From NCBI GenBank assembly GCA_021847685.1, contig JAJZQE010000031.1, positions 1 through 7,026 of the forward strand: DNA of 7,026 nt, in the 5' to 3' direction. Below the pieces are notes generated by a model, which was not told the origin of the DNA, ran no database searches, and worked only from the letters and a program-made list of their open reading frames with translations. The DNA is from a bacterium. Its GTDB lineage: Bacteria; Patescibacteriota; Saccharimonadia; Saccharimonadales; Saccharimonadaceae. This document shows positions 1-5,909 of this stretch, piece after piece (within the stretch, counting starts at the first letter, position 1; each line of letters starts with the position of its first letter). Position numbers and translations under genes: made by a program.

Positions 1-1
1 A

Positions 2-2071
2 TCAGCCAGCCCAGATATCATCGGCTATCGAACGGCTCACGAGCGCGACGACAGTCCTGATACGCAGATTTTATATTGTACCGACGGCTTACAGCTAGTC
101 CGCGAAGTTACTGGCGCCGGGGTTGGAAAAAATCAGATACTAATTCTTGATGAAGTTCATGAATGGAACGAAAATATCGAGGTCTTGATTGCCTGGGCTA
201 AAAAACGGTGTAGTGAGGATGCTCATTTTAAAGTCGTCATCATGAGCGCCACAATCGAGACGGGTAGCCTGGCCGAGTTTTTTGGCACCCAAGCCATCAT
301 CAATATCCCAGGTCGAAGTTTTGCGGTTAAAAAACGCCGCGGCAGCGACATTGTTAGCGAAATAATCAATCAAATCGAAACCACTCTCAGCAACATGTTA
401 GTCTTTTTGCCGGGTAAGGCCGAAATTGAGCAAGTCGCCGCCGCTGTCGCCACAAAGGCCAAAACCGCCAATATTCCAGTCTTGCCGCTGCATTCTCAAC
501 TTGAATTATCCGCTCAGCAACGAGTATTTGAAAATTACCCAAGTGGTAAAATTATTTTATCAACCAACATCGCGCAAACCAGTGTAACAATTGATGATAT
601 TGACGTTGTGATCGACAGCGGCCTGGAACGTCGCAGTGAAGTCCGAAATGGCGTTGAAGGTTTATTTATCGCACAAATATCTCAAGCCGATTGCCTGCAG
701 CGCGCTGGTCGAGCTGGCCGCACCAAAGCCGGTGAGTACATCCTGGCGCCATACGATACGATGCCTTGTCTAGAATTTAAAGAGCGGCCCGAATATCCAA
801 CACCTGAAATACTACGTAAGCACATCGACCGCCTAACCTTAAGGTTAGCTAGCGCTGATATTGATATTGAAAAGCTTGATTTCTACCACGACCCCAGCGC
901 TCGGGCAATTAAACGCGCTAAACAAAAGTTAATCACTTTGGGCGCATTAACAAAAACTGGTCAAGTTACCAAAATCGGTCATCAAATGGAGCAATACCCG
1001 GTCGAATCAAACTTTGGCCGCATGCTGGTTGAATCAAAATCATTTAGCCCAGCCGTGCAATCAAAACTGGCTGCTGTTATCGGTATTCAAGAGGTTGGAG
1101 GTATCGTCAAAGGTGGCCCCCGTTATACTGGCTGGCATAAATACACCAAGCAATCACAATCTGACCCGCTTGCACAATACGATGTTTTTTTGGCGCTTAA
1201 AAATATTCCCGAAGAGGCCTACGAAGATTTGGGCATTATTGGTAAAAATGTCAGTAAGGCTCGCGAAGTCATGGAACGGCTTAATCACGACCTAGCCGAT
1301 ATCGACATGAGCGAATATGCCTTAACCCCAATTACGAACGACGAGCAGTCCGACCTACTGCGCTGCATCGTCGCCGGTCAGATTGATCAGTTATGGGTAG
1401 TTGACGATGGCGGCAATGCCGTCCATATTGACACCAATGCCGTCCGTGAAGTCTCATCCAGCAGCGTCGTCCGTAATCCAAAATTAGTTACTGGCATTCC
1501 GTTTGATTTGCAAGTACCGACCAGTGGCGGCGCTTTTCAGACCTTGCACCTTTTACAATCAATTACCATTTGTAACCCAAACTGGTTAGCCGAGCTTGAT
1601 TCGAGTCGATTTAATATCAAAAGGGGACGGACGGCTTACGACCCACGGCTTGGTATGCTAATTACTCGTCAGCAGGTACGATACGGCAAGAAAATCCTGG
1701 AAGGTCTCGGTTCGCCAATTGCCGAAAATAACAAAGCTAACCAGCGCAGTTTCCAGGACGGCTACGCCATCTGGGCCCACGAACAACTAGAGCACGAACG
1801 CCGCACCTTAAACAAGTTTTATGCTAAACGTATCCCGACTATACCGCTGCAAAAGATAAAGCAGCAGGTCCAATCGCTGGCAGGTGGCGTCGTTTCACTT
1901 ACTCAACTCGATTCCAAAGCCCGCCAAGAATTAATAGATCTATCAAAACTACACCATCATTTAGGTGCGAGTTTTATGGCGCAACTCGGCACGTCTTATC
2001 GGCACGACAGCCCAGGTCGTCATCATGCTCATCGTAGCTGGCTACCCGGTCACAAACGCAAACGCGAATAA
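2..2071 (+). CDS. HrpA-like DExH-box ATP-dependent RNA helicase, 5' end outside the window
   Basis: This is a partial gene: the frame is open from base 2, before any plausible start, and ends at TAA 2069-2071. Numbering visible residues from base 2, the superfamily 2 motifs appear in order: TDGLQL (motif Ib region), DEVH at 50-53 (motif II), SAT at 82-84 (motif III), MLVFLPG (motif IV), STNIAQTS at 187-194 (motif V) and QRAGRAGR at 233-240 (motif VI). A winged-helix/HA2-like region follows (around LRKHIDRLTLRLA and GALTKTGQVTKIG), then a region resembling the OB-fold of DEAH/RHA helicases (LLRCIVAGQIDQLW). The tail is basic and His-rich. The Walker A motif must lie left of the window. Family knowledge says these proteins use NTP hydrolysis to remodel RNA or ribonucleoprotein in the cytoplasm; the substrate here is unknown. 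Motif II has Val in place of the Ala of DEAH. The assignment to the HrpA/DEAH-RHA group is firm; orthology to hrpA itself is not shown. Confidence 0.93.
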   Translation, partial: SASPDIIGYRTAHERDDSPDTQILYCTDGLQLVREVTGAGVGKNQILILDEVHEWNENIEVLIAWAKKRCSEDAHFKVVIMSATIETGSLAEFFGTQAIINIPGRSFAVKKRRGSDIVSEIINQIETTLSNMLVFLPGKAEIEQVAAAVATKAKTANIPVLPLHSQLELSAQQRVFENYPSGKIILSTNIAQTSVTIDDIDVVIDSGLERRSEVRNGVEGLFIAQISQADCLQRAGRAGRTKAGEYILAPYDTMPCLEFKERPEYPTPEILRKHIDRLTLRLASADIDIEKLDFYHDPSARAIKRAKQKLITLGALTKTGQVTKIGHQMEQYPVESNFGRMLVESKSFSPAVQSKLAAVIGIQEVGGIVKGGPRYTGWHKYTKQSQSDPLAQYDVFLALKNIPEEAYEDLGIIGKNVSKAREVMERLNHDLADIDMSEYALTPITNDEQSDLLRCIVAGQIDQLWVVDDGGNAVHIDTNAVREVSSSSVVRNPKLVTGIPFDLQVPTSGGAFQTLHLLQSITICNPNWLAELDSSRFNIKRGRTAYDPRLGMLITRQQVRYGKKILEGLGSPIAENNKANQRSFQDGYAIWAHEQLEHERRTLNKFYAKRIPTIPLQKIKQQVQSLAGGVVSLTQLDSKARQELIDLSKLHHHLGASFMAQLGTSYRHDSPGRHHAHRSWLPGHKRKRE

Positions 2072-2087
2072 TTTTAGATAAAGAAAA

Positions 2088-2122
2088 CCCCCGAAGGGGC
2101 TCTTTCAAGCTCACTTCGGGGG
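2088..2122 (-). terminator. Rho-independent terminator of the XRE gene, probably bidirectional
   Basis: The arms CCCCCGAAG (2088-2096) and CTTCGGGGG (2114-2122) pair perfectly. Inside them GGGCT (2097-2101) pairs with AGCTC (2108-2112), with one G-T wobble and a bulged A, leaving a 6-base loop. On the - strand the stem is followed by TTTTCTTT, and the XRE stop codon lies only 4 bases before the hairpin. The + strand helicase stop is 16 bases on the other side, so the element can serve both convergent genes, but the U-rich tail favours the - strand. Confidence 0.8.
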
Positions 2123-2126
2123 GTAA

Positions 2127-2459
2127 CTACGAACATTCGTCGCAAATCCCACTTGCAGGAAGGACAATGAAGTGCACGGGGCACACATTGTACTCGACGA
2201 CGGTCGTAGTGATGCGGATGCTTCCACCTGTCAGCGGCGGCCGCCCCCTGTGAGACAGCTCCCCGGGTGCGAAGAGTTCCGACACCCGGCAGCCGAAGAT
2301 GTCGGCCAGCAGGCTAGCGACTCCTTCATGTGTCCGGTAGTCGCTCGTGCCGTTCTCGATCGCCCTGATAGTAGCAGTACTCAGACCAGTGAGCTCGGCG
2401 AGCTCAGCGACCGTCAGATCGTTCTGCTTGCGCAGACGCTTTACTGGATGCAGGTACAT
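2127..2459 (-). CDS. XRE-family DNA-binding regulator with C-terminal Cys/His zinc-ribbon-like tail
   Basis: Protein of 110 residues. Residues 5-62 form a classic XRE/Cro-type helix-turn-helix (VKRLRKQNDLTVAELAEL, then GLSTATIRAIENG as recognition helix). RGRPP at 71-75 resembles an AT-hook. The tail has Cys93-x2-His96 and Cys106-x2-Cys109, a spacing that could hold zinc. I start at ATG 2459-2457, not the TTG one codon upstream, because AAAGGA stands 5 bases before this ATG. The inferred role is a small transcriptional repressor, possibly self-regulating, since an inverted repeat (2483-2497) lies at the predicted transcription start. The gene is strongly GC-rich (42 of 60 bases G or C in 2221-2280) against a backbone near 40%, suggesting acquisition. 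It lies downstream of the SRAP gene on the same strand and has its own promoter and terminator. The HTH call is firm; zinc binding is inferred. Confidence 0.85.
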   Translation of the reverse strand: MYLHPVKRLRKQNDLTVAELAELTGLSTATIRAIENGTSDYRTHEGVASLLADIFGCRVSELFAPGELSHRGRPPLTGGSIRITTTVVEYNVCPVHFIVLPASGICDECS

Positions 2460-2482
2460 CAACGTCCTTTGTTCGAAGGTGC

Positions 2483-2497
2483 GATACTGATTGTATC
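2483..2497 (-). promoter_or_regulatory. Candidate operator at the XRE transcription start
   Basis: A perfect inverted repeat GATAC-N5-GTATC lies over the predicted +1 (about 2497) and initial transcribed bases of the XRE gene. Its position and dyad symmetry fit binding by an XRE-type dimer and autorepression. The link to this regulator is inference from position only. Confidence 0.45.
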
Positions 2498-2503
2498 TTT
2501 ATT

Positions 2504-2532
2504 ATTATAGCATAGAACGACGTAAATTACAA
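2504..2532 (-). promoter_or_regulatory. Sigma70-type promoter of the XRE gene
   Basis: On the - strand TTGTAA (2532-2527) is followed after exactly 17 bases by TATAAT (2509-2504), with an extended -10 (TGC before TATAAT). The -35 box overlaps the stop codon of the SRAP gene, so the regulator has its own promoter although it lies close behind that gene. Confidence 0.75.
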
Positions 2533-3213
2533 GGCCGAACGGTCGAGTCGGTCAATAAGATACGGCTTGTCGATTTTTGACGAGTTGACATCTTCACCGA
2601 CGCGGATAATCGTCAGCATATCGGCATCCAGTGGTCGCATAATCCGATAAAGCGAGTTAATGTCGCCAATCGCTGGATTTAGCCAGTCGGCCTCATCATC
2701 TGGGTGAAGAATAACCGGTAGGCGGCTTGGCACCATATCAGACTCACTACCAGAGTTAGTCGTGACAATCGAGCACATACCCCAGATCTTGCCTTCGGGG
2801 TCCGTCCAGCTGCTATAAACACCCGCAAACGCGAATAACGACATATCGGTCGGGTGGATATAAAAAGGATTTTTGCCACTAGCGGTGGTTTTCCATTCAA
2901 AAAAGCCATTGGCCGGAATTAAGCAACGCTGATCACGAATAACCTTTGACCAAGTTGGCTTGTCAAAAATACCTCCCGAACGAGCATTATATGATTTATA
3001 GCGAAAAACCGCCGTCGTATCTTTGGCGCCAGCCGGGATAAAGCCCCACTTCATGACTTCAATCTGTTTAACACCGTCACGGCTCACAATCACCGGCACA
3101 TTTTGCGTTGGACTAATGTTGAAACGCGGCTTAACACCCTTGGGCATATCGCCACCATCGGCAAAGCGGCGGCTAATTTTATCTATCTCATAAAGGGCGT
3201 ATCGTGCAGTCAT
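2527..3213 (-). CDS. SRAP-domain (YedK/HMCES-like) protein with substituted active site
   Basis: Protein of 228 residues, normal for the family. SRAP proteins cap abasic sites in single-stranded DNA by a covalent link through Cys2, exposed after Met removal. Recognised landmarks are MTARYALYE (family MCGRY/F), RFNISPTQ at 30-37, YNARS with Asn76, RCLIPANGFFEWK with Glu106, and SRLPVIL at 164-170. Two key positions differ: Cys2 is Thr (codon ACT at 3210-3208) and the His of the usual IHDRRP/IHxRMP stretch is Pro162. Gly3 is Ala. The two substitutions suggest altered or lost crosslinking chemistry, while fold residues remain. I start at the ATG at 3213 because it gives the family's N-terminus; an in-frame start six codons upstream would bury it. 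A TATACT box 6 bases before the ATG suggests a leaderless message. No terminator separates it from the XRE gene. The fold is firm, the activity uncertain. Confidence 0.9.
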   Translation of the reverse strand: MTARYALYEIDKISRRFADGGDMPKGVKPRFNISPTQNVPVIVSRDGVKQIEVMKWGFIPAGAKDTTAVFRYKSYNARSGGIFDKPTWSKVIRDQRCLIPANGFFEWKTTASGKNPFYIHPTDMSLFAFAGVYSSWTDPEGKIWGMCSIVTTNSGSESDMVPSRLPVILHPDDEADWLNPAIGDINSLYRIMRPLDADMLTIIRVGEDVNSSKIDKPYLIDRLDRSAL

Positions 3214-3219
3214 CCTATA

Positions 3220-3225
3220 AGTATA
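3220..3225 (-). promoter_or_regulatory. -10 box of the SRAP gene, leaderless start
   Basis: TATACT on the - strand (3225-3220) is only 6 bases from the ATG, placing the expected +1 at or next to the A of the start codon. No convincing -35 box is seen, and the bases before the ATG (TATAGG) are not a usable ribosome binding site at that distance. Confidence 0.45.
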
Positions 3226-3246
3226 CGGCATGTAATCTCAAATTCT

Positions 3247-3257
3247 GTAACAGTTAC
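3247..3257. repeat. Short palindrome at the reverse transcriptase stop codon
   Basis: GTAAC-A-GTTAC is a perfect 5-bp inverted repeat overlapping the stop codon of the reverse transcriptase remnant and lying upstream of the SRAP -10 box. It could be an operator for the SRAP promoter or chance; nothing else supports it. Confidence 0.25.
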
Positions 3258-3634
3258 CAAGCAATTAGCTTAACGACTTGGGATAACCTATAGCTATCGG
3301 CATGCGAACAAACACCAAGATAGGAACTAAGGTTATCTTGATTAACCCGTGCCAGCATTCGCTTCTTCGTTTTAGTGCGAATAGACGTGACGTATGGCCG
3401 TGATACATAGCCCAAGAAATCAATAGCTTGATCCCAGGAACGAATGGATAACTTCGCAGGATGAAGCTCAAGTTTCAATTTGGTTAATAAAAAGTGCCGG
3501 ACTGGCTCAATAAGCGATTCCAAATAGATTTTATCGGTCCCAACAATCACAAAATCATCACAATAACGCAAATAATGCTTGATGCCGAGCGTGTGCTTCA
3601 TAAACCAATCAAGTTCGTGCAATAGCCAAAGCCC
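3254..3634 (-). pseudogene. C-terminal fragment of a reverse transcriptase (DGR-like or related lineage)
   Basis: About 123-127 residues remain of a protein that is normally 300-400 long. Visible landmarks are HELDWFMKH, then LRYCDDFVI (the YxDD catalytic motif of the palm), LHPAKLSIRS, AIDFLGYVSRP and a basic IRTKTKKRM segment before SSYLG. These match the C-terminal palm of the reverse transcriptases found in diversity-generating retroelements and in related stand-alone bacterial families. The fingers and the first catalytic Asp (motif A) are missing. The frame meets a TAA at 3637-3635, and only GLWL precedes the recognisable sequence, so homology begins near 3625. TTG 3622-3620 is the only possible start, without a clear ribosome binding site. 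The neighbouring GC-rich cassette begins just beyond, so its arrival may have removed the 5' part. No template/variable repeat pair was seen in the window. Enzyme activity is not expected. Confidence 0.8.
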
Positions 3635-3658
3635 TTAAATATAATACCAAATGAAAAA

Positions 3659-3688
3659 GCCCGACCGACTTTTTCAAGTCAATCGGGC
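3659..3688 (-). terminator. Rho-independent terminator of the unknown GC-rich gene
   Basis: GCCCGA (3659-3664) pairs with TCGGGC (3683-3688), and inside GACTT (3667-3671) pairs with AAGTC (3676-3680), separated by a CC/AA internal mismatch and closed by a 4-base loop. On the - strand the stem is followed by TTTTTCATTT. It lies about 64 bases after the stop codon at 3753. Confidence 0.85.
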
Positions 3689-3695
3689 GAGGCGC

Positions 3696-3732
3696 CGAGA
3701 GGACCAAGGGCCGAAGCCACGAGGTCCTCTCG
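3696..3732 (-). other. Stable UUCG-capped hairpin in the 3' UTR of the unknown gene
   Basis: CGAGAGGACC (3696-3705) and GGTCCTCTCG (3723-3732) form a perfect 10-bp inverted repeat. On the - strand the interior carries GGC-TTCG-GCC, a C(UUCG)G tetraloop stem. It lies between the stop codon and the terminator and has no T run directly after it, so it is more likely a 3'-end stabiliser or a protein or RNA binding site than a second terminator. Confidence 0.65.
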
Positions 3733-3752
3733 AACACCCAGGAACCGAGTAC

Positions 3753-4544
3753 TCAGCACTCCCTGAAACGAACCACCGAGTAGTCGTTCCAATGGTTGTC
3801 GGCCCAGTAGTCGTCGACATAGGCCTCGTCCGAGTCACGTACGAAGAACGGCACGCCGTCGGAGTCGACGACCAACCCAGTCGCCACGAGACCAGGGATG
3901 GTCTTGTAGTCGATGGCCAGGTAAACCTCTGGGTTGAGCGCCAGCAGCCAGGCCACTTCAAGGCCAGGCAACCGCTTCTCGATCTTGCGAACCTCGTTAG
4001 GAACCACACCATCGGTGGGGTTCCAGTAGGTCTGGAGGTCGAGCAGGGCAACGGTGAGCTTGCGCTTACCACTCTGCTCACTTCCAGGGAAGAACGAGAT
4101 CCGGTTGGATTCGAAGTATGGCTTGAACTTCTCACCCAGTGCTTCAACTTCGAGCTTCAGACAGGCCATCGCTTCCTCCCAGTTGAACGGGAGGTCGCGA
4201 CCGAGCCACAGGCTGATGCCGGTGGGGTGAAGTGGATCGAGGTGATCGACGAGAGTGGCAGCGAACGCGGTGATCTGGGCCTTAGTGAGACCCCAGCCAC
4301 GCATCTTGTTCCACTCTTCGATCTTGGCCGCGTACCGGCTGATCGGCCGCCACGCAATGGGCGCGAGAGCCGGAGTGAGCGACTTGGTGAAGGCATTGAA
4401 GTCGATTCTCGAGAAGTCAGCGCGAGCCAACTCCTTGAAGAATTTACTGTTGGCGAGCAAGTACTGCATCTGGTCACTATCGGGATCTCCGAGAGCGTCC
4501 TTGAAGAACTTGCTTGCCTGATGAACGGAAGCGGGTGTCGACAT
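3753..4544 (-). CDS. Unrecognised soluble protein in a GC-rich cassette
   Basis: Protein of 263 residues that I cannot assign to a named family. I start at ATG 4544-4542 (MSTPASVHQ) because AGAAAGG lies upstream with 9 bases between; an in-frame extension upstream would enter the structured leader. It has no signal peptide or membrane segment. The N-terminal half is predicted helical and rich in Phe, Ala and Lys (QASKFFKDALGD, AKIEEWNKMRGWGL); the C-terminal half has hydrophobic strands (LEVAWLLALNPEVYLAIDY, GLVATGLVVDSDGVPFFV) and an acidic aromatic end (AYVDDYWADNHWNDYSVV). No nucleotide-binding or metal-protease motif is evident. GC is high (38 of 60 in 4201-4260) and codons are unlike the backbone, suggesting transfer. 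It is a single-gene unit with strong promoter, long structured leader, 3' hairpin and terminator. A long + strand frame over it is its antisense shadow. That it is a real gene is well supported; its function is unknown. Confidence 0.82.
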   Translation of the reverse strand: MSTPASVHQASKFFKDALGDPDSDQMQYLLANSKFFKELARADFSRIDFNAFTKSLTPALAPIAWRPISRYAAKIEEWNKMRGWGLTKAQITAFAATLVDHLDPLHPTGISLWLGRDLPFNWEEAMACLKLEVEALGEKFKPYFESNRISFFPGSEQSGKRKLTVALLDLQTYWNPTDGVVPNEVRKIEKRLPGLEVAWLLALNPEVYLAIDYKTIPGLVATGLVVDSDGVPFFVRDSDEAYVDDYWADNHWNDYSVVRFREC

Positions 4545-4693
4545 GACAGTCCGCCTTTCTGCCGTTAGTACACTAGTCGCACACGATGTGCGGTAGTCCC
4601 ACAAAAGTGGGGATTGAGAACGGCGTACTATATTCAGTTTGAATATGAATACACAACGCCGTTCTCAGGGGAATGCTAAATTATTAAGGTTCT
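4545..4693 (-). promoter_or_regulatory. Long structured 5' leader of the unknown gene, candidate RNA switch
   Basis: From the predicted start near 4693 to the ATG at 4544 the leader is about 149 bases and contains three strong hairpins: 4615-4667 (12-bp outer arms and a 7-bp inner stem), CCCAC-AAAA-GTGGG (4598-4611) and CGCACA-CGA-TGTGCG (4578-4592). In RNA sense, AACGGC at 4566-4561 stands directly before the ribosome binding site (4560-4551) and repeats the AACGGC of the first arm, so the second arm could pair with either. This is the layout of a translational switch, but it matches no riboswitch class known to me. Confidence 0.55.
4615..4667. repeat. Nested inverted repeat in the leader
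   Basis: TGAGAACGGCGT (4615-4626) and ACGCCGTTCTCA (4656-4667) are perfectly complementary; within them ATATTCA (4630-4636) pairs with TGAATAT (4640-4646) around GTT. As RNA it would be a long hairpin in the leader; as DNA it could be a cruciform, an operator pair or the end of the cassette. A weaker promoter-like pair (TTGTGT, 18 bases, TATAGT on the - strand) falls inside it. Confidence 0.75.
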
Positions 4694-4699
4694 AATCGC

Positions 4700-4728
4700 A
4701 TTATAGCATAATTACGAGCTTTTTGCAA
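4700..4728 (-). promoter_or_regulatory. Strong sigma70-type promoter of the unknown gene
   Basis: On the - strand TTGCAA (4728-4723), a 17-base spacer, then TATAAT (4705-4700) with an extended -10 TGC. The predicted start is near 4693, so the transcript begins with the nested hairpin and leads to the gene at 4544. Confidence 0.8.
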
Positions 4729-4743
4729 GTCCGACGTATTAGC

Positions 4744-4836
4744 TCACCACCTTTGCAGCATAAAAACAGACTCTAACAAACCTACACATAACCCAATTAA
4801 GCCTATAACCATATTGCCGATAGTGCGACTACGCAT
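4744..4836 (-). CDS. Possible small single-span membrane peptide
   Basis: A 30-residue frame from ATG 4836-4834 to TGA 4746-4744. It begins with basic MRSR and then has one continuous hydrophobic, glycine-rich stretch (about residues 6-28, including VIGLIGLCVGLL), consistent with a single membrane span. No good ribosome binding site precedes it. In the reconstructed site before IS insertion the same frame extends upstream only to a TAG, so the IS does not interrupt a longer intact gene. It could be a small peptide, the tail of a decayed gene, or chance. Confidence 0.25.
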   Translation of the reverse strand: MRSRTIGNMVIGLIGLCVGLLESVFMLQRW

Positions 4837-4838
4837 TT

Positions 4839-4853
4839 TTCTAGACAAGATTG
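4839..4853 (+). repeat. Target-site duplication, left copy
   Basis: TTCTAGACAAGATTG, identical to 5914-5928 and directly abutting the IS. Joining the two flanks through one copy gives the inferred empty site. Confidence 0.75.
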
Positions 4854-4856
4854 GTC

Positions 4857-4879
4857 GACCCACTAAACATCTAGCACAC
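4857..4879 (+). repeat. IS terminal inverted repeat, left
   Basis: GACCCAC, then TAAACATCTAGCACAC; compared with the reverse complement of 5887-5909 it differs at three positions. It overlaps the 3' end of the transposase gene. Confidence 0.75.
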
Positions 4880-5855
4880 TTGTATCCAGTGTAGCATTCT
4901 CGTAGCCTGGAATACTTTGTAAGTATTCCACGGGCGTACGCATGCGGAGCATGCTGTGCGGCCGGTAGAAGTTGTAATCCAGACAATCTTCCGTCAGGAA
5001 CTCTTGTAGCTCTTGCTTGGTATGTGAATTGGTGGTGAGTTTTCTGTAGCGATCCTTGTCCACGCCATGCGGCCGTTCCACCCGACCGTTGAGGTGTGGT
5101 GAATGAGGCGGAATGCGCAAATGGGTAATGTGGTGGTCTCGGAGCCAGCGCTCTGGGGCAGACAAGGTGGTTGGTCTTGTTTGGGGTAGATGGTCGTAGG
5201 TAAACTCCAGACCGTTGTCGGTCTGGATGCCCTTGAAGTCGAAGGCAGGTGCAAAGAACCGAACAGCGTGTTCTAAGAAGTCCACCGTGTAAGCAGGGTT
5301 CACGCCAGGATACAGCCGCTTGTATTTAATCCTGGTGGCACAGTCGGCAATGTCGTATTGGTACGCTGCTCGCTTCCAGTGCTTAACATCCATTTGACCG
5401 ACTTCACCTGGGAAGTACTGACGGTCGCTTAGCGACCGTCCCACCCGAATGCGTCTCTTTCTCTTCACCAGTAAGCCAGCCCGTTTCAAGATATTACCGA
5501 CACCGTGATGGGATAGCGTGACGCCGTAGTCACGCCCTAGAACAAAGGCCAGCGCATCTTCACCGTAGCCAAGAGTGAGGCGCAGCTGGATCACCAAGCT
5601 CACGGTTTCAGTGTCGACATCACGAGCGTGGGTTTTGGGTGTTTTTGGCAGATCATACAGACTGGTGAGTTGCTTGCCGCTGGCAAGCCACCGCTTGTGC
5701 CAGTAGTAGTACGTACGGCGTGGAACGCCGTACTGCTGACAGGCTTTGGTAACACTACCGAGTTCCTCGGCAGCTCGAAACCACCCAAGCCGAATACGAG
5801 CTCCATAGACATGGAGTTGTTTGTCTGTCATAGAGCGATACCTCATCTTCATCAT
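4863..5855 (-). CDS. IS481-family DDE transposase
   Basis: Protein of 330 residues, the usual length for the family. An N-terminal helix-turn-helix region (about 20-60, with SVTKACQQYGVPRRTYYYWHKRW) would bind the element's ends. The integrase-like core carries the catalytic triad: Asp156 (GQMDVKHW), Asp213 (IQTDNGLEF) and Glu260 (NGRVERPHG). The 46 residues between the last two exceed the classical 35 because of a proline-rich insertion near LPQTRPTTLSAPERW. The C-terminal YNFYRPHSMLRMRTPVEYL is typical. AAAGGA stands just before two adjacent ATGs (5855 and 5852); the second gives better spacing, and one or two further in-frame ATGs follow. The frame is intact, so the enzyme is probably active. 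It catalyses cut-and-paste or copy-out movement of the surrounding element; mechanism is family knowledge, not visible here. Confidence 0.95.
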   Translation of the reverse strand: MMKMRYRSMTDKQLHVYGARIRLGWFRAAEELGSVTKACQQYGVPRRTYYYWHKRWLASGKQLTSLYDLPKTPKTHARDVDTETVSLVIQLRLTLGYGEDALAFVLGRDYGVTLSHHGVGNILKRAGLLVKRKRRIRVGRSLSDRQYFPGEVGQMDVKHWKRAAYQYDIADCATRIKYKRLYPGVNPAYTVDFLEHAVRFFAPAFDFKGIQTDNGLEFTYDHLPQTRPTTLSAPERWLRDHHITHLRIPPHSPHLNGRVERPHGVDKDRYRKLTTNSHTKQELQEFLTEDCLDYNFYRPHSMLRMRTPVEYLQSIPGYENATLDTSVLDV

Positions 5856-5886
5856 TTCCTTTCCAGCCTAGCGGCTGTAAGTTAAT

Positions 5887-5909
5887 GTGTGCAAGATGTA
5901 TGGTGGGTC
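5887..5909 (-). repeat. IS terminal inverted repeat, right
   Basis: Its reverse complement reads GACCCACC, then ATACATCTTGCACAC, matching the left repeat at 20 of 23 positions. It lies upstream of the transposase start. Confidence 0.75.

Noticed and set aside
2172..2510. A 112-codon open frame on the + strand.
   Set aside because: It overlaps the XRE gene antisense and runs through its promoter; the - strand protein has a clear helix-turn-helix.
3254..3634. Group II intron containing the reverse transcriptase.
   Set aside because: No domain V-like hairpin or maturase/endonuclease region follows the fragment, and the C-terminal motifs look more like DGR-type enzymes.
3651..4568. A 305-codon open frame on the + strand.
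   Set aside because: It is antisense to the unknown gene, whose GC-rich codons leave the complementary frame open. The - strand frame has a ribosome binding site, promoter and terminator; the + frame starts inside the terminator and its product is low-complexity, rich in Val, Glu and Arg.
4627..4656. Second promoter (TTGTGT, 18 bases, TATAGT, - strand) inside the nested inverted repeat.
   Set aside because: It is weaker than the TTGCAA-N17-TATAAT promoter at 4700-4728, which better explains the leader; it may still be secondary.
4615..4667. Integron-type attC recombination site at the cassette edge.
   Set aside because: The arms are perfect and lack the attC core signatures and extrahelical bases, and no integrase is present in the window.
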